A DNA stretch of 64,000 nt from Sedimenticola sp. (GTDB taxonomy: Bacteria; Pseudomonadota; Gammaproteobacteria; Chromatiales; Chromatiaceae). The notes below the pieces were generated by a model. It was not told the origin of the DNA and made no database searches. It worked only from the letters and a program-made list of their open reading frames with translations. The stretch is from positions 27,882 through 91,881 of the forward strand of contig JALSQZ010000021.1 in NCBI GenBank assembly GCA_026985055.1. The letters are read 5' to 3'. Numbering within the stretch: the stretch's first letter is position 1; each line of letters opens with the position of its first letter. The translations under genes were made by a program, and so were the position numbers. Of this stretch, positions 1 through 8,101 are shown in pieces.

Positions 1-877
1 CCGAGTTTCTTAGCGAGGTGAGATTGGGACCCTGTGCCTGGCCATCATGAAAGTAGTTGTTTTCCACGAGGACGAATTCGGATACGCCCTGCCCCAGTCC
101 GTTCCGGGCACTGCCATCGCACAGAGGATCATCGAAAGCAATACCCTCGTCCGCACAGGTACTGAGAGGATCGGCATTGATCTGAAAATCCGAATTGCTG
201 TTGTCATACAGCTCATTGTTTCTGGCAATCATCCAGTCACTGCCGTTTGACAGATAGATGCCATGCCCGTCCCCGTTGCCCGCACCGTGAGCAATATTGT
301 TCTCCACCACGATCCAGTCCGATCCCCCGGAAAAAATGGGGTCCTTGTATTGATCCCGGACATGGTTGTTGAGTACGGCAATACCCTTCTGATGCGCACT
401 GGTGGAATACCCCCCTACCGCCCGCACACCATAGTTACCTCCTACCAGGGTAAAGCCATCCACGGCGACATAATCCGCGTATTCCAGATTGAAACAGGTG
501 GCGCGACCGCTGCCGCAACAATTGACGGTGACCCCCGGGTCAGCCTTGAGGACGATGGGCGCGTCATAGGTACCGGAAGAATCACTGTCCAGCGCCCAGC
601 AGCCGGCATACTCTCCCGCGTGAAAACGTATCTCCTCCCCTGCCGTTACCTGGCCGAAGGCATCGCTCACGGACATGGGGTTGCCTGCAGAGCCGTCACC
701 ACTGCCATTGGGACTGACGTGGATGGTGCGTGATGGCATATAGGACGGATCGGTGTAATATCGGTTGAAACGCTCCGGCGTATCAAAAAAGCTGCCTCCC
801 CGATGAGGCACATCCACTGCCCGGCCGACGCTGGAAAACACAAGTATTGCTATAAAAATCAGTATTTTGTACATCAT
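1..877 (-). CDS. Secreted right-handed parallel beta-helix protein, 5' part (runs off the left edge)
   Basis: From an ATG-ATG pair at 877/874 the minus strand stays open for 292 codons to the left edge with no stop, so the gene is incomplete here. The N-terminus (MYK, then the hydrophobic run ILIFIAILVF, then SSVGRA) is a Sec signal peptide. Around residue 50 comes SPNGSGDGSAGNP, the usual opening of pectate-lyase-like beta-helix proteins. It is followed by coil-like repeats of the form VENNIAHG, ARNNELYDN and VENNYFHDG, rich in stacked Asn. Such proteins are exported carbohydrate-active enzymes or adhesins; no catalytic residue can be assigned from this part. Call of fold is confident, function is not. 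Confidence 0.75.
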   Translation of the reverse strand, partial: MMYKILIFIAILVFSSVGRAVDVPHRGGSFFDTPERFNRYYTDPSYMPSRTIHVSPNGSGDGSAGNPMSVSDAFGQVTAGEEIRFHAGEYAGCWALDSDSSGTYDAPIVLKADPGVTVNCCGSGRATCFNLEYADYVAVDGFTLVGGNYGVRAVGGYSTSAHQKGIAVLNNHVRDQYKDPIFSGGSDWIVVENNIAHGAGNGDGHGIYLSNGSDWMIARNNELYDNSNSDFQINADPLSTCADEGIAFDDPLCDGSARNGLGQGVSEFVLVENNYFHDGQAQGPNLTSLRNS

Positions 878-1194
878 AATTGGTTGTTGCTGCTTGAATG
901 CTGGGTGAAAGGCAGATGCCCTGGTCCGGCGTTGGACAGGTAAAATTCAAGTTTATTCAATCCCCTGCATGAAGATGAGGAGGGGGTCACATCGAGGCCT
1001 TTCCAGTTGTGGCGCGGTCGGGAAAACAGATGCCTGGTGCTTTCCATGTCAGGCAAGAGCCAATCAAATGGCACGGTGGCCAGGCGGATATCCGGGCGTG
1101 ATTGATTCCGCCTATGAGGAAATACAAATCACCCATTACCACCACTACAGAACACTGGCTACAATCCCTGCTTTGTCGTCAGCAGGATCCACCC
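878..1194. other. Intergenic region between divergent genes
   Basis: About 317 bases between the divergent starts at 877 (minus) and 1195 (plus). It presumably holds both promoters, but I see no convincing -35/-10 pair, hairpin or repeat. In-frame upstream starts for the plus-strand gene (TTG 1102, ATG 1114) lie inside it. Confidence 0.4.
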
Positions 1195-2358
1195 ATGCAA
1201 ATCGCCCCCCGGGAAATCGTCACTCCTTTCCGCCCCATTCCCCTGGATGTACCCGAGGGTATGGCGCCCAACGAGTTCTTCAACAGCACCGAGAACCTCA
1301 ACGACCTGGAGAACAACAACGGCCTGCTGCGCAATCCGGAGAATCTCTTGCTGTATCGCAAGGCGCTGGGACATACCAACCTGTTCGATACCTCCATCAT
1401 CTACAACACATCCAAGTGCATTCTCAATCCTCTGGGAAGGCCGGTGCGCCGCACCCAGGTTCCCAGGGAGGTGAAACACGTCTGGAACCGGATGAACCAG
1501 ATCATCATCGAATTCATGGTCGAAACCTTTCCCGACCCGGAGCAAAACCTGATTCTAGCCGGGGAAGCCAGTCTGGACGCCACCTGGCCACTGACCGCGC
1601 CCGGCGTACCCAGCATTCGCATGCTGCACAATCACTTCATGGCTTTCGACATGGAGCAGTTGCGCAACGCTGATCTGGCGGACAGGGACAATCCCAACCT
1701 CACGGATGGCGGTCAGCACAGTCTGTTTCAGAAACACATGCGCGATGTGTACCGGGACTTTTTCGACGGACTGGATCTGAACATACTCCGGCTGGCGGAA
1801 GAACGCAGTTCACGCATCGACCTAACCGGTTATCCCCAGGGCCTGCCCAGCTGGGAGATTCAGGGAGGAGTGGAACGCCTCAAGGATGTCTGTTTCTGGC
1901 GGGAATACGATCTGATACTGCAAGGCTTCATCGATTTCTACCGGACTTTCTTCACCCAGGTATCCACGCGCAATGCCCCCCTTCCCAAGGACGCCTATTT
2001 TCCCGACCGCATCGAAAAGAAGCTGCTCTTCAACAATGAATTTCTGGCAACCGCCAAAAAGGTGCGGGACCATTGCATCACCGACGCCAAATACGCCAAT
2101 GCCATCCGCTGGCAGCCCGCTTTCAAACAGCTCATCTATCGCAACGACGAAGGCAAGCTCATCGTCACCATCAGCCAAAACTCCATTGGTAACGCCATTA
2201 CCGAATTATTGGGCGTGGTGGTCAAGCGCGTCCCTGATGCCGGCGCCTATGAACAGGCGGAGCCCGCCTTGATAGAAAAGCTGCTGGAAGTGCGTCGGCG
2301 CCTGGTTCGGGCCGACCTGGGAGAAGGCATAGAGACGCCTTATTGGAAGGCGGAATAA
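1195..2358 (+). CDS. Unrecognised 387-aa protein
   Basis: I chose ATG 1195 because AGGA lies at a good distance upstream; in-frame TTG 1102 and ATG 1114 would add about 30 residues. There is no signal peptide or membrane segment, so it should be a soluble cytoplasmic protein. It is rich in Asn, Asp and aromatic residues and looks mostly helical. Short motifs that may matter are MLHNHFMAFD near the middle (two His two apart) and HSLFQKHMRDVY soon after, a His-rich stretch that could bind a metal; this is inference. I do not recognise the family. It stands alone, followed by the palindrome at 2393. Confidence 0.8.
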   Translation: MQIAPREIVTPFRPIPLDVPEGMAPNEFFNSTENLNDLENNNGLLRNPENLLLYRKALGHTNLFDTSIIYNTSKCILNPLGRPVRRTQVPREVKHVWNRMNQIIIEFMVETFPDPEQNLILAGEASLDATWPLTAPGVPSIRMLHNHFMAFDMEQLRNADLADRDNPNLTDGGQHSLFQKHMRDVYRDFFDGLDLNILRLAEERSSRIDLTGYPQGLPSWEIQGGVERLKDVCFWREYDLILQGFIDFYRTFFTQVSTRNAPLPKDAYFPDRIEKKLLFNNEFLATAKKVRDHCITDAKYANAIRWQPAFKQLIYRNDEGKLIVTISQNSIGNAITELLGVVVKRVPDAGAYEQAEPALIEKLLEVRRRLVRADLGEGIETPYWKAE

Positions 2359-2392
2359 AGGGTTTCTCGCAAAATCGGAATGCCCGCGTGGG

Positions 2393-2429
2393 ACAGGATG
2401 TTGAAAAAATGTGTTTTTCAACATCCTGT
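2393..2429. repeat. Perfect palindrome, ACAGGATGTTGAAAAA type, copy 1
   Basis: ACAGGATGTTGAAAAA pairs with TTTTTCAACATCCTGT around a short loop. It lies just after the stop at 2358 and could act as a transcription terminator. A second copy with a longer loop lies at 57631-57676, also just after an operon, so this is a dispersed palindromic repeat. The 25 bases before it (TGCCCGCGTGGGACAGG) also match the start of the multi-hairpin repeat at 51669. Confidence 0.7.
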
Positions 2430-2516
2430 TAAAAATGCCTGATTACGAAACCAAGCCCCATTCTTCCCTACCGGGGTGAATGAGTAATTCCCCGGATGGG
2501 ACTTGATCCCGTTTTT

Positions 2517-3302
2517 CTATCCACCACTGCCACGATAATTGCCACGTCCCCCCTTGCTGCCACTGCCACCGTAACTGCCACTACCGCCCTGACCGCTACT
2601 GCCACCGTAACTGCCACTTCCTCCCTGGCCGCTGCTGCCACCATAACTGCCACTTCCTCCCTGGCCGCTGCTGCCACCATAACTGCCACTCCCTCCCTGG
2701 CCGCTGCTGCCACCGTAACTGCCACTTCCTCCCTGGCCGCTGCTGCCACCGTAACTGCCACTTCCTCCCTGGCCGCTGCTGCCACCGTAACTGCCACTAC
2801 CACCATAGCCACCGTAACTGCCACTTCCTCCCTGGCCGCTGCTGCCACCATAACTGCCGCTACCGCCATGGCCGCTGCTGCCACCATAACTGCCACTACC
2901 ACCATAGCCACCGTAACTGCCGCTCCCTCCGTATCCACCTCCCTTCTCCGTTTTGTGGTAGGAGGCACTCATGATCCGACGCCGGTCGAGACGATATTTA
3001 CACTTGAACTTGAAGCTCTTCCAGCCGTTCTTCCGGTGCAGAAAACGCCCTTCGCCCCGAACCCGAATGCGAGCCCCTTCCTCACGCCAAGCATCCGTCT
3101 CCCCGAACCGCACCTTTTCCACTTTGCGACGATCCTGGTGAATCTTGTCACGAATCCTGTTCTGGCATGCGTTTTTGGCTTCCGAATAGCCACGGCTACT
3201 CTCCCAGTCGGGCCGGGACGAGTCTGCCTCCACGCACCCACCAGCCACTATCAATGCCAGCATCAGAATCCCGGCTCCGTTTCTCTTCTCAGATTTCATC
3301 AT
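2517..3302 (-). CDS. Lipoprotein with Gly-Ser-Tyr repeat tail
   Basis: 261 aa. The N-terminus MMKSEKRNG plus a hydrophobic stretch ends in the lipobox VAGGC (Cys at residue 23), so it should be a lipid-anchored exported protein. Residues about 30-120 form a small basic domain with two further Cys and many Arg/Lys, which I cannot name. Residues about 120-261 are a low-complexity repeat of about 12 residues (GGSGSYGGSSGQ), encoded by a 36-base tandem repeat. The plus-strand reading of the same repeat gives an open Ala/Thr-rich frame, which I take as an artefact because only the minus frame has a signal sequence. The tail may be a flexible surface linker or adhesive segment. Confidence 0.75.
   Translation of the reverse strand: MMKSEKRNGAGILMLALIVAGGCVEADSSRPDWESSRGYSEAKNACQNRIRDKIHQDRRKVEKVRFGETDAWREEGARIRVRGEGRFLHRKNGWKSFKFKCKYRLDRRRIMSASYHKTEKGGGYGGSGSYGGYGGSGSYGGSSGHGGSGSYGGSSGQGGSGSYGGYGGSGSYGGSSGQGGSGSYGGSSGQGGSGSYGGSSGQGGSGSYGGSSGQGGSGSYGGSSGQGGSGSYGGSSGQGGSGSYGGSGSKGGRGNYRGSGG
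2556..2940 (-). repeat. 36-base in-frame tandem repeat
   Basis: About eight imperfect tandem copies of a 36-base unit beginning (plus strand) GGCCGCTGCTGCCACC. They code for GGSGSYGGSSGQ units on the minus strand. Some units lack 9-12 bases (GYGGSGSY variants). Every length change keeps frame, so copy number could vary without breaking the protein. Confidence 0.85.
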
Positions 3303-3557
3303 TCAACCTCCATAAAGATTAGCCAACCATCTTCCGCGGTCAGCCGGATTGTTCCGTACCCCCAAGCATACCCGATCAAACAAGAAAAAATCATTGCAGA
3401 CTCACATTGGGAATCAATCGATCCCGAACCAGGCCAGGGATAGAAGAGAAAAGGAGCTGGCATTGCCATATCGCATCATTGTTGCAGGCGTGATTGGAAG
3501 TGTGCTTGCACCTGGTTCAGTTCGATCCGGAAAAAGACCCAATGCCGAACAAAACAA
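3303..3557. other. Intergenic region, no gene seen
   Basis: Together with the hairpin at 3558-3587 this fills the gap between the lipoprotein start (3302) and the YfdX-like gene end (3616). It presumably carries the lipoprotein promoter. I see no further gene or repeat. Confidence 0.4.
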
Positions 3558-3587
3558 TGCGCCCATGGCATGACCGCCATGGGCGCA
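3558..3587 (-). terminator. Hairpin terminator of the dsrC-like/yfdX-like operon
   Basis: TGCGCCCATGGC pairs perfectly with GCCATGGGCGCA around a 6-base loop. On the minus strand it follows the YfdX-like stop (3616) by about 30 bases and is trailed by TTGTTTTGTT, a moderate U-tract. Confidence 0.6.
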
Positions 3588-3615
3588 GTCGAACAGAGTT
3601 GTCAACAAACGCGAT

Positions 3616-4512
3616 TCAAAACAGATCAGCAAGTTTTTTCTTCAGCTCATCAAACCATCCCTTGCCGCTCTTGCCACCTGCTGCCTTGTCCTTGATGGAT
3701 TTGATCTGCTGGTAGAGAGGGGCAAAATCCTTGCCTTTGCCATATCCCAGCACTTGTGCCAGTTTCAATTCCCCTTTGGCGGCTTTCAGCAGATTGTTCA
3801 ATTGCTGGTTTTCCTCGTCGGTACGATTCGGCTTCTCCGCGAGTTTCTCCGCGGCAGTCAGCATGTACTGACTGCGAAGCAGGGGCAGAGGTACCACTTC
3901 GGAAGTAACCACCAGGGTATCCAGGGCCGCGCGTAACGCTGTCTTGGCCTTTTCTGTCTGGCCCTTGTCCAGCATGGGAGACACCGCCTTGATCGCCGCC
4001 GGATAGGTAGCCAGGGGAATGCTGGTGGTGCTCATCACCACTTCACTGGCCAAGCTTGTCAGGAGACTTCTGGCCTCCTGAATCTTGCCATGGTCAAGGG
4101 CGTCCTGCGCTTCCTTGATGACAGCCTTTACGGTATCCACATCGGCATAAAGATCGTAGGTGATCATGTTGACATCAACTGGCACCAAGGCCAGATTGGG
4201 ATCACGTGCCAAAATCAGCTCCAGCTTGCCGGTAGCGATTTCCAGTGCCTTGATGGCCTCATCGGTCTTGCCTTCGTCCAGGGCTTTGAGGGCAGTTTCT
4301 GTTTGGGCAATGGCCGCAACCGCTTCCTCGGTAATCTTGCTGCGCTGATTCTGCGCCCTGGCCGAAGATGCCTGCTCCACCTGGGTTTGTACTGCCTTGC
4401 TCTCAGCACTTTTTTTCTGGGCTGTTTCAGGCACGGAACTGGCCATGCTGTTCGCCGCCAAAAACAGTACCGGCAGCAAAGGCAACAAGGTTTTGCTCAA
4501 CAGGTTTTTCAT
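3616..4512 (-). CDS. YfdX-family exported protein
   Basis: 298 aa from ATG 4512, which has a strong ribosome binding site (GGAGGTGATAA) 5 bases upstream; longer in-frame starts run into the upstream gene and were dropped. Signal peptide: MKNLLSKTLLPLLPVLFLAANSMA. The mature protein is helical and matches the YfdX family (repeated 'ALDEGKTDEAIKALE' type helices, and the region LVPVDVNMITYDLYAD). YfdX in enterics is a periplasmic stress protein controlled by EvgA; its molecular role is not settled. Here it is 14 bases downstream of a DsrC-like gene, so the two are probably co-transcribed. That pairing is unusual for YfdX and suggests a sulfur or redox link, which is inference. Confidence 0.85.
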   Translation of the reverse strand: MKNLLSKTLLPLLPVLFLAANSMASSVPETAQKKSAESKAVQTQVEQASSARAQNQRSKITEEAVAAIAQTETALKALDEGKTDEAIKALEIATGKLELILARDPNLALVPVDVNMITYDLYADVDTVKAVIKEAQDALDHGKIQEARSLLTSLASEVVMSTTSIPLATYPAAIKAVSPMLDKGQTEKAKTALRAALDTLVVTSEVVPLPLLRSQYMLTAAEKLAEKPNRTDEENQQLNNLLKAAKGELKLAQVLGYGKGKDFAPLYQQIKSIKDKAAGGKSGKGWFDELKKKLADLF

Positions 4513-4526
4513 ATTTATCACCTCCA

Positions 4527-4874
4527 TCACGCTTCTACATCCTGAACCGGCTTGGGCAGGCCGGCCAGCTTGCATACCATCTGTACCGGCCCATTGGGAA
4601 ACAGTTTGTAAAGAAAATCCCGATACGCGTCGGTATCACGGAATCGCTTGCCATGTCGTCGCCCCAGGGTGCGCAGGAATTCACGCATGCTGGGATGGCG
4701 CATGTGCTCTTCATGGAAATCTCGGAAGTAATAAATCATGCCCCAATGGGCATCGGTCAACTGGAGCCCCTCTTTCTCGGCTATGGCTTCCGCCACGTCC
4801 TCGTCCCAGTCTTCGGGATTGAGGAGATAGCCTTCTTCATCGGTCTCCAGGGTCTTTCCGTTCACAGTCAACAT
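4527..4874 (-). CDS. DsrC/TusE-family protein lacking the terminal cysteine
   Basis: 115 aa with a good ribosome binding site (AAGGAGAAAAAACG-ATG). It has the whole DsrC fold: GYLLNPEDWDEDVAEAIAEKEG at the start (ITDEGYL-type), HWGMIYYFRDF, and the C-terminal arm LFPNGP..CKLAGLPKP. In DsrC two Cys of the arm carry the trisulfide, 11 residues apart; TusE keeps only the last one. Here the first is present (Cys101, the only Cys in the protein) but the last position is Asp112, followed by VEA. It therefore can act neither as a classic DsrC nor as TusE, and may be a regulatory or sulfur-binding variant of the RspA kind. Co-transcribed with the YfdX-like gene. Confidence 0.88.
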   Translation of the reverse strand: MLTVNGKTLETDEEGYLLNPEDWDEDVAEAIAEKEGLQLTDAHWGMIYYFRDFHEEHMRHPSMREFLRTLGRRHGKRFRDTDAYRDFLYKLFPNGPVQMVCKLAGLPKPVQDVEA

Positions 4875-4971
4875 CGTTTTTTCTCCTTGAAATTGGAATT
4901 GGCGAATATCGCCAGGTCACTCCGGGAAATGGAGACAAGGGGAAAATTTATCAAGACCCAGAAGAACGACC

Positions 4972-6171
4972 TCAGGCGGTGCGCAGGGCTTCAATGGGAT
5001 CCAGCATCGCCGCCCGGCGCGCCGGAGCCACCCCCGCCAGCAGGCCGATGCACAAAGCCAGACTTTCCGCCAGCAGTACATAGAGCATGGGGGTATGCAC
5101 GGGCAATGCGGGCAGCAGCAGATGCAGCAGCCAGGCAATTCCAATTCCCATCACCAATCCGCCAACGCCACCGATGGCCGCCAGTACCAGCGCCTCTCCC
5201 AGAAAAAGTCCCAGTATCTGTCCCCGGGAGGCGCCCAGGGCACGCAGCAAGCCGATCTCGTGGATACGCTCATTCACGGCAATGCTCATGATGGTAACGA
5301 TGCCAATTGCACCCACCAGCAGGGAGATGCCGCCAATGGCGGCTACCGCAAAGGTAAGGATGTCGAGAATGGAGCCGAGTACATCCAGCATCTGCTGTTG
5401 GGTGGTAACCGTGAAATCATGCTTGCCGTGGCGGGCCTTGAGCACCCGCTCGATTCCCGCGACCACGGTATCCACCGCCGCAGTCTCCCGGTACAGGACA
5501 TCGATTTCGAACAGACTCCCTCGGTTGAACAGATTCAGCGCCCGGGCGGCGGGGATATATACCGAATCATCCAGATCGAAACCCAGCACCGTCCCCTTGG
5601 GTTCCATGACGCCGATCACCCGGTAGCGGCTGCCGCCGATGGTAATGCGCTTGCCCAGAGGGTTGGCCTCGGCAAACAGCTCGGCGCGCAGTTTGCTGCC
5701 CAGCACGGCAAAGGCGCGCGGCGCGACGGGGTCGTCCGCGGGCAGAAAACGCCCCAGACGCACGGACATGCTGAAGGCCTGGGGCATCTGCGGACCACTG
5801 CCGTACACGGCAGTTCTGCGTCTCCTGTTGTCCGCCTTCACTTCCGCATTGCCCTGCACAAAAGGCACCACCGCCTTCGCAAAGGGCAGGCGGGACAGGG
5901 CCTCGGCATCTCCGATACTCAACGGCCGCTCCGTACCGAACACACCCATGCTGGTGCCTGCCGTGGTCGCCCTACCGGGGTTGATGGCAACCAGCGTGGT
6001 TCCAAACTGGGTGAACTCCTGAAGCACAAAACGGTGTATGCCCTCCCCGATGGAAGTAAGCAGGATCACCGCGGCGATTCCCACGGCAATCCCCAGCGCC
6101 GTGAGCAAACTGCGCAGGCGGTGGGCGATGATGGCGCTGGTGGTAAGCCCCAGAAAATCCCGAATCCGCAT
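4972..6171 (-). CDS. MacB/FtsX-type ABC transporter permease (second)
   Basis: 399 aa. Topology is that of MacB-type permeases: one N-terminal membrane helix (AIIAHRLRSLLTALGIAVGIAAVILLTSIGEG), a periplasmic domain of about 220 residues, then three C-terminal helices with the conserved ERIHEIGLLRALGASRGQI loop. It lacks an ATPase domain, which is supplied by the separate gene at 7412-8101. It is 26 bases downstream of a related permease at 6198, so the transporter is probably a permease heterodimer. Such exporters work with a membrane fusion protein (8098-9252) and an outer-membrane channel; substrate unknown. Confidence 0.88.
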   Translation of the reverse strand: MRIRDFLGLTTSAIIAHRLRSLLTALGIAVGIAAVILLTSIGEGIHRFVLQEFTQFGTTLVAINPGRATTAGTSMGVFGTERPLSIGDAEALSRLPFAKAVVPFVQGNAEVKADNRRRRTAVYGSGPQMPQAFSMSVRLGRFLPADDPVAPRAFAVLGSKLRAELFAEANPLGKRITIGGSRYRVIGVMEPKGTVLGFDLDDSVYIPAARALNLFNRGSLFEIDVLYRETAAVDTVVAGIERVLKARHGKHDFTVTTQQQMLDVLGSILDILTFAVAAIGGISLLVGAIGIVTIMSIAVNERIHEIGLLRALGASRGQILGLFLGEALVLAAIGGVGGLVMGIGIAWLLHLLLPALPVHTPMLYVLLAESLALCIGLLAGVAPARRAAMLDPIEALRTA

Positions 6172-6197
6172 CTATTCACTCCTGGACATCATCAGGC

Positions 6198-7412
6198 TTA
6201 TCTCCCCGACAGGGCGGCCACGGGATCCAGATTTGCGGCACGGCGCGCCGGCAACAAACTGAACAGAACACCAGTCACCAACGCCACGGTCAGTGAAGCC
6301 AGCACTGCCCACAAGGGCGCATGCGCCGGCAATTCAGGAAAGCTCTGACGCAAGATCAGCGCTCCCGCCTCCCCCAGCAACAGGCCTGCCATTGCCCCCA
6401 GGGAAGACAACAGCAAGGCCTCGCCGACAAACAGGCCAAGGATCTCCCGCCGGTCCGCACCCAGCGCCTTTAGGAGCCCGATCTCCGCAGTACGCTGGGA
6501 CACCGCTACCAGCATCACATTCATGATCAGAATGCCTGCCACCATGAGACTGATGGCGGCAATTCCGCCTACGGCATAGGTCAGGGCGCCAAGTATCCTG
6601 TCGAAAGTGGCCAGTACCGCATCCTGGGTGATGACAGTGACATCCTTCACCCCCTGATGGCGGGTCTGCAGCGTATCGACAATGAACTTTCTCGTGGGCG
6701 CTATGGCCGCACGGCTACGGGACTCCACCAGGATACGGAACAGGCTGCGGGTATTGAACAGCTGTTGGGCGCTGGCCGCAGGAATGATGGCCACATCCTG
6801 CACATCCACGCCGATGGAGCGCCCCTCGGACTCCAGCACACCGATGACCCGGAAGCGCCGGTCGCCAATACGCAACCATTGCCCTACCGCGGGTTCCGCG
6901 CCAAACAGTTCCTCTTTTACATGGCGACCGATGACTGCCACCGGGCGCGCCCGATTCCAGCGTCCGGCGGGAAGAAAACGCCCCTGGGCGATACGCCAGT
7001 GACGAATCTGCAACAGCTCGGCGGTGCCGCCCATGATCACCGTATCTCTTACCCTGCCCTGGCGGCTGATCTCGGCGGAGCCGATATTGAGGGGCGAGAC
7101 CCGCCGTACCAGATGACTGCGGCGCAAGGCGGCGGCATCCTCCAGGGTAAGATCCCTGGGCGTTTCTCCCATGAGTGTGGAAGGATTGAAACCCGCGGTT
7201 TCCGAGCGCCCGGGAATAACGATGAGCAGATTCGATCCCAGGGAGGCAAACTCACCCTGTACATACAGGCGCGCTCCTTCTCCCAGGGCGGTGAGCATCA
7301 CCACCGAAGCCACGCCTATGGACATGGCGAGCAACATGAGCAACGCCCGGGAAGGATAGCCATGCAGGGCGCCCCAGGCGAAATGCAGCACATCCCCGGC
7401 ACGCAGCCGCAT
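6198..7412 (-). CDS. MacB/FtsX-type ABC transporter permease (first)
   Basis: 404 aa with the same plan as its neighbour: N-terminal helix (ALLMLLAMSIGVASVVMLTALGEGA), a MacB-like periplasmic domain, then three helices with the coupling loop QRTAEIGLLKALGADRREI. It starts at 7412, the base where the ATPase gene ends, so translation is coupled. The duplication of the permease within one operon points to an asymmetric transporter. No substrate can be read from sequence. Confidence 0.88.
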   Translation of the reverse strand: MRLRAGDVLHFAWGALHGYPSRALLMLLAMSIGVASVVMLTALGEGARLYVQGEFASLGSNLLIVIPGRSETAGFNPSTLMGETPRDLTLEDAAALRRSHLVRRVSPLNIGSAEISRQGRVRDTVIMGGTAELLQIRHWRIAQGRFLPAGRWNRARPVAVIGRHVKEELFGAEPAVGQWLRIGDRRFRVIGVLESEGRSIGVDVQDVAIIPAASAQQLFNTRSLFRILVESRSRAAIAPTRKFIVDTLQTRHQGVKDVTVITQDAVLATFDRILGALTYAVGGIAAISLMVAGILIMNVMLVAVSQRTAEIGLLKALGADRREILGLFVGEALLLSSLGAMAGLLLGEAGALILRQSFPELPAHAPLWAVLASLTVALVTGVLFSLLPARRAANLDPVAALSGR

Positions 7413-8101
7413 CAGACGGTTGCTCCCTGCTCCACGTGAATGCGCCCGTCCAGCATATGCAATCGACGGCGGGCGCGCCGGCCCAGTTCTGCATCATGGG
7501 TAACCACGATGAGGGTGATGCCCCGGGCATTGAGCGTTTCGAGAATTTCCACTACATCCATGCCGGAACGATGATCGAGGTTTCCCGTGGGTTCGTCCGC
7601 GAGCAGCACCGCCGGCTCCATGATGGTGGCCCGGGCGATGGCCACGCGCTGACGCTGACCACCGGAAAGCTGATCCGGCTTGTGTTGGGCGCGGTCGGCA
7701 AGATGCAGGGCCTCGAGACTTTTCGCCACCCGGGAACGGCGCTCATGCAGGGGCATCCCGGCCAGCATCAGGGGCAATTCCACATTTTCCGCCGCGGTCA
7801 GACGAGGCACCAGATGAAAGGCCTGGAATACGAAGCCAATGCTGCGGTTGCGTATGACCGCCTGTTCGCCGTCACTCAAAGAGGTCACATCCCGACCATC
7901 GAGTATGTACTGACCGCTACTGGCGCGATCCAGCAGCCCAATGAGGTTCAGTAGAGTGGACTTGCCGGAGCCGGATGGCCCCATGATGGACAGATAGTCC
8001 CCGGTCGCGATCTTCAGATTCACATCATCCAGGGCATGTACCACCTGATCGCCAACCTGGAAATCCCGGTGTACCTGGCGCAGTTCTATGACCGGCTTCA
8101 T
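7412..8101 (-). CDS. ABC transporter ATP-binding protein (LolD/MacB type)
   Basis: 229 aa, the normal length for a stand-alone LolD/MacB-type ATPase. Walker A is GPSGSGKS (about residues 41-48), the signature LSGGQRQRVAIARA, and Walker B LLADEPTGNLD. It drives the two permeases encoded next. Its start overlaps the stop of the membrane fusion protein gene at 8098, and its end touches the first permease, giving one tightly packed operon of fusion protein, ATPase and two permeases. Confidence 0.93.
   Translation of the reverse strand: MKPVIELRQVHRDFQVGDQVVHALDDVNLKIATGDYLSIMGPSGSGKSTLLNLIGLLDRASSGQYILDGRDVTSLSDGEQAVIRNRSIGFVFQAFHLVPRLTAAENVELPLMLAGMPLHERRSRVAKSLEALHLADRAQHKPDQLSGGQRQRVAIARATIMEPAVLLADEPTGNLDHRSGMDVVEILETLNARGITLIVVTHDAELGRRARRRLHMLDGRIHVEQGATV

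Noticed and set aside
2496..3443. Plus-strand Ala/Thr-rich frame across the tandem repeat
   Set aside because: The repeat is open on both strands. Only the minus strand gives a signal peptide, lipobox and ribosome binding site.
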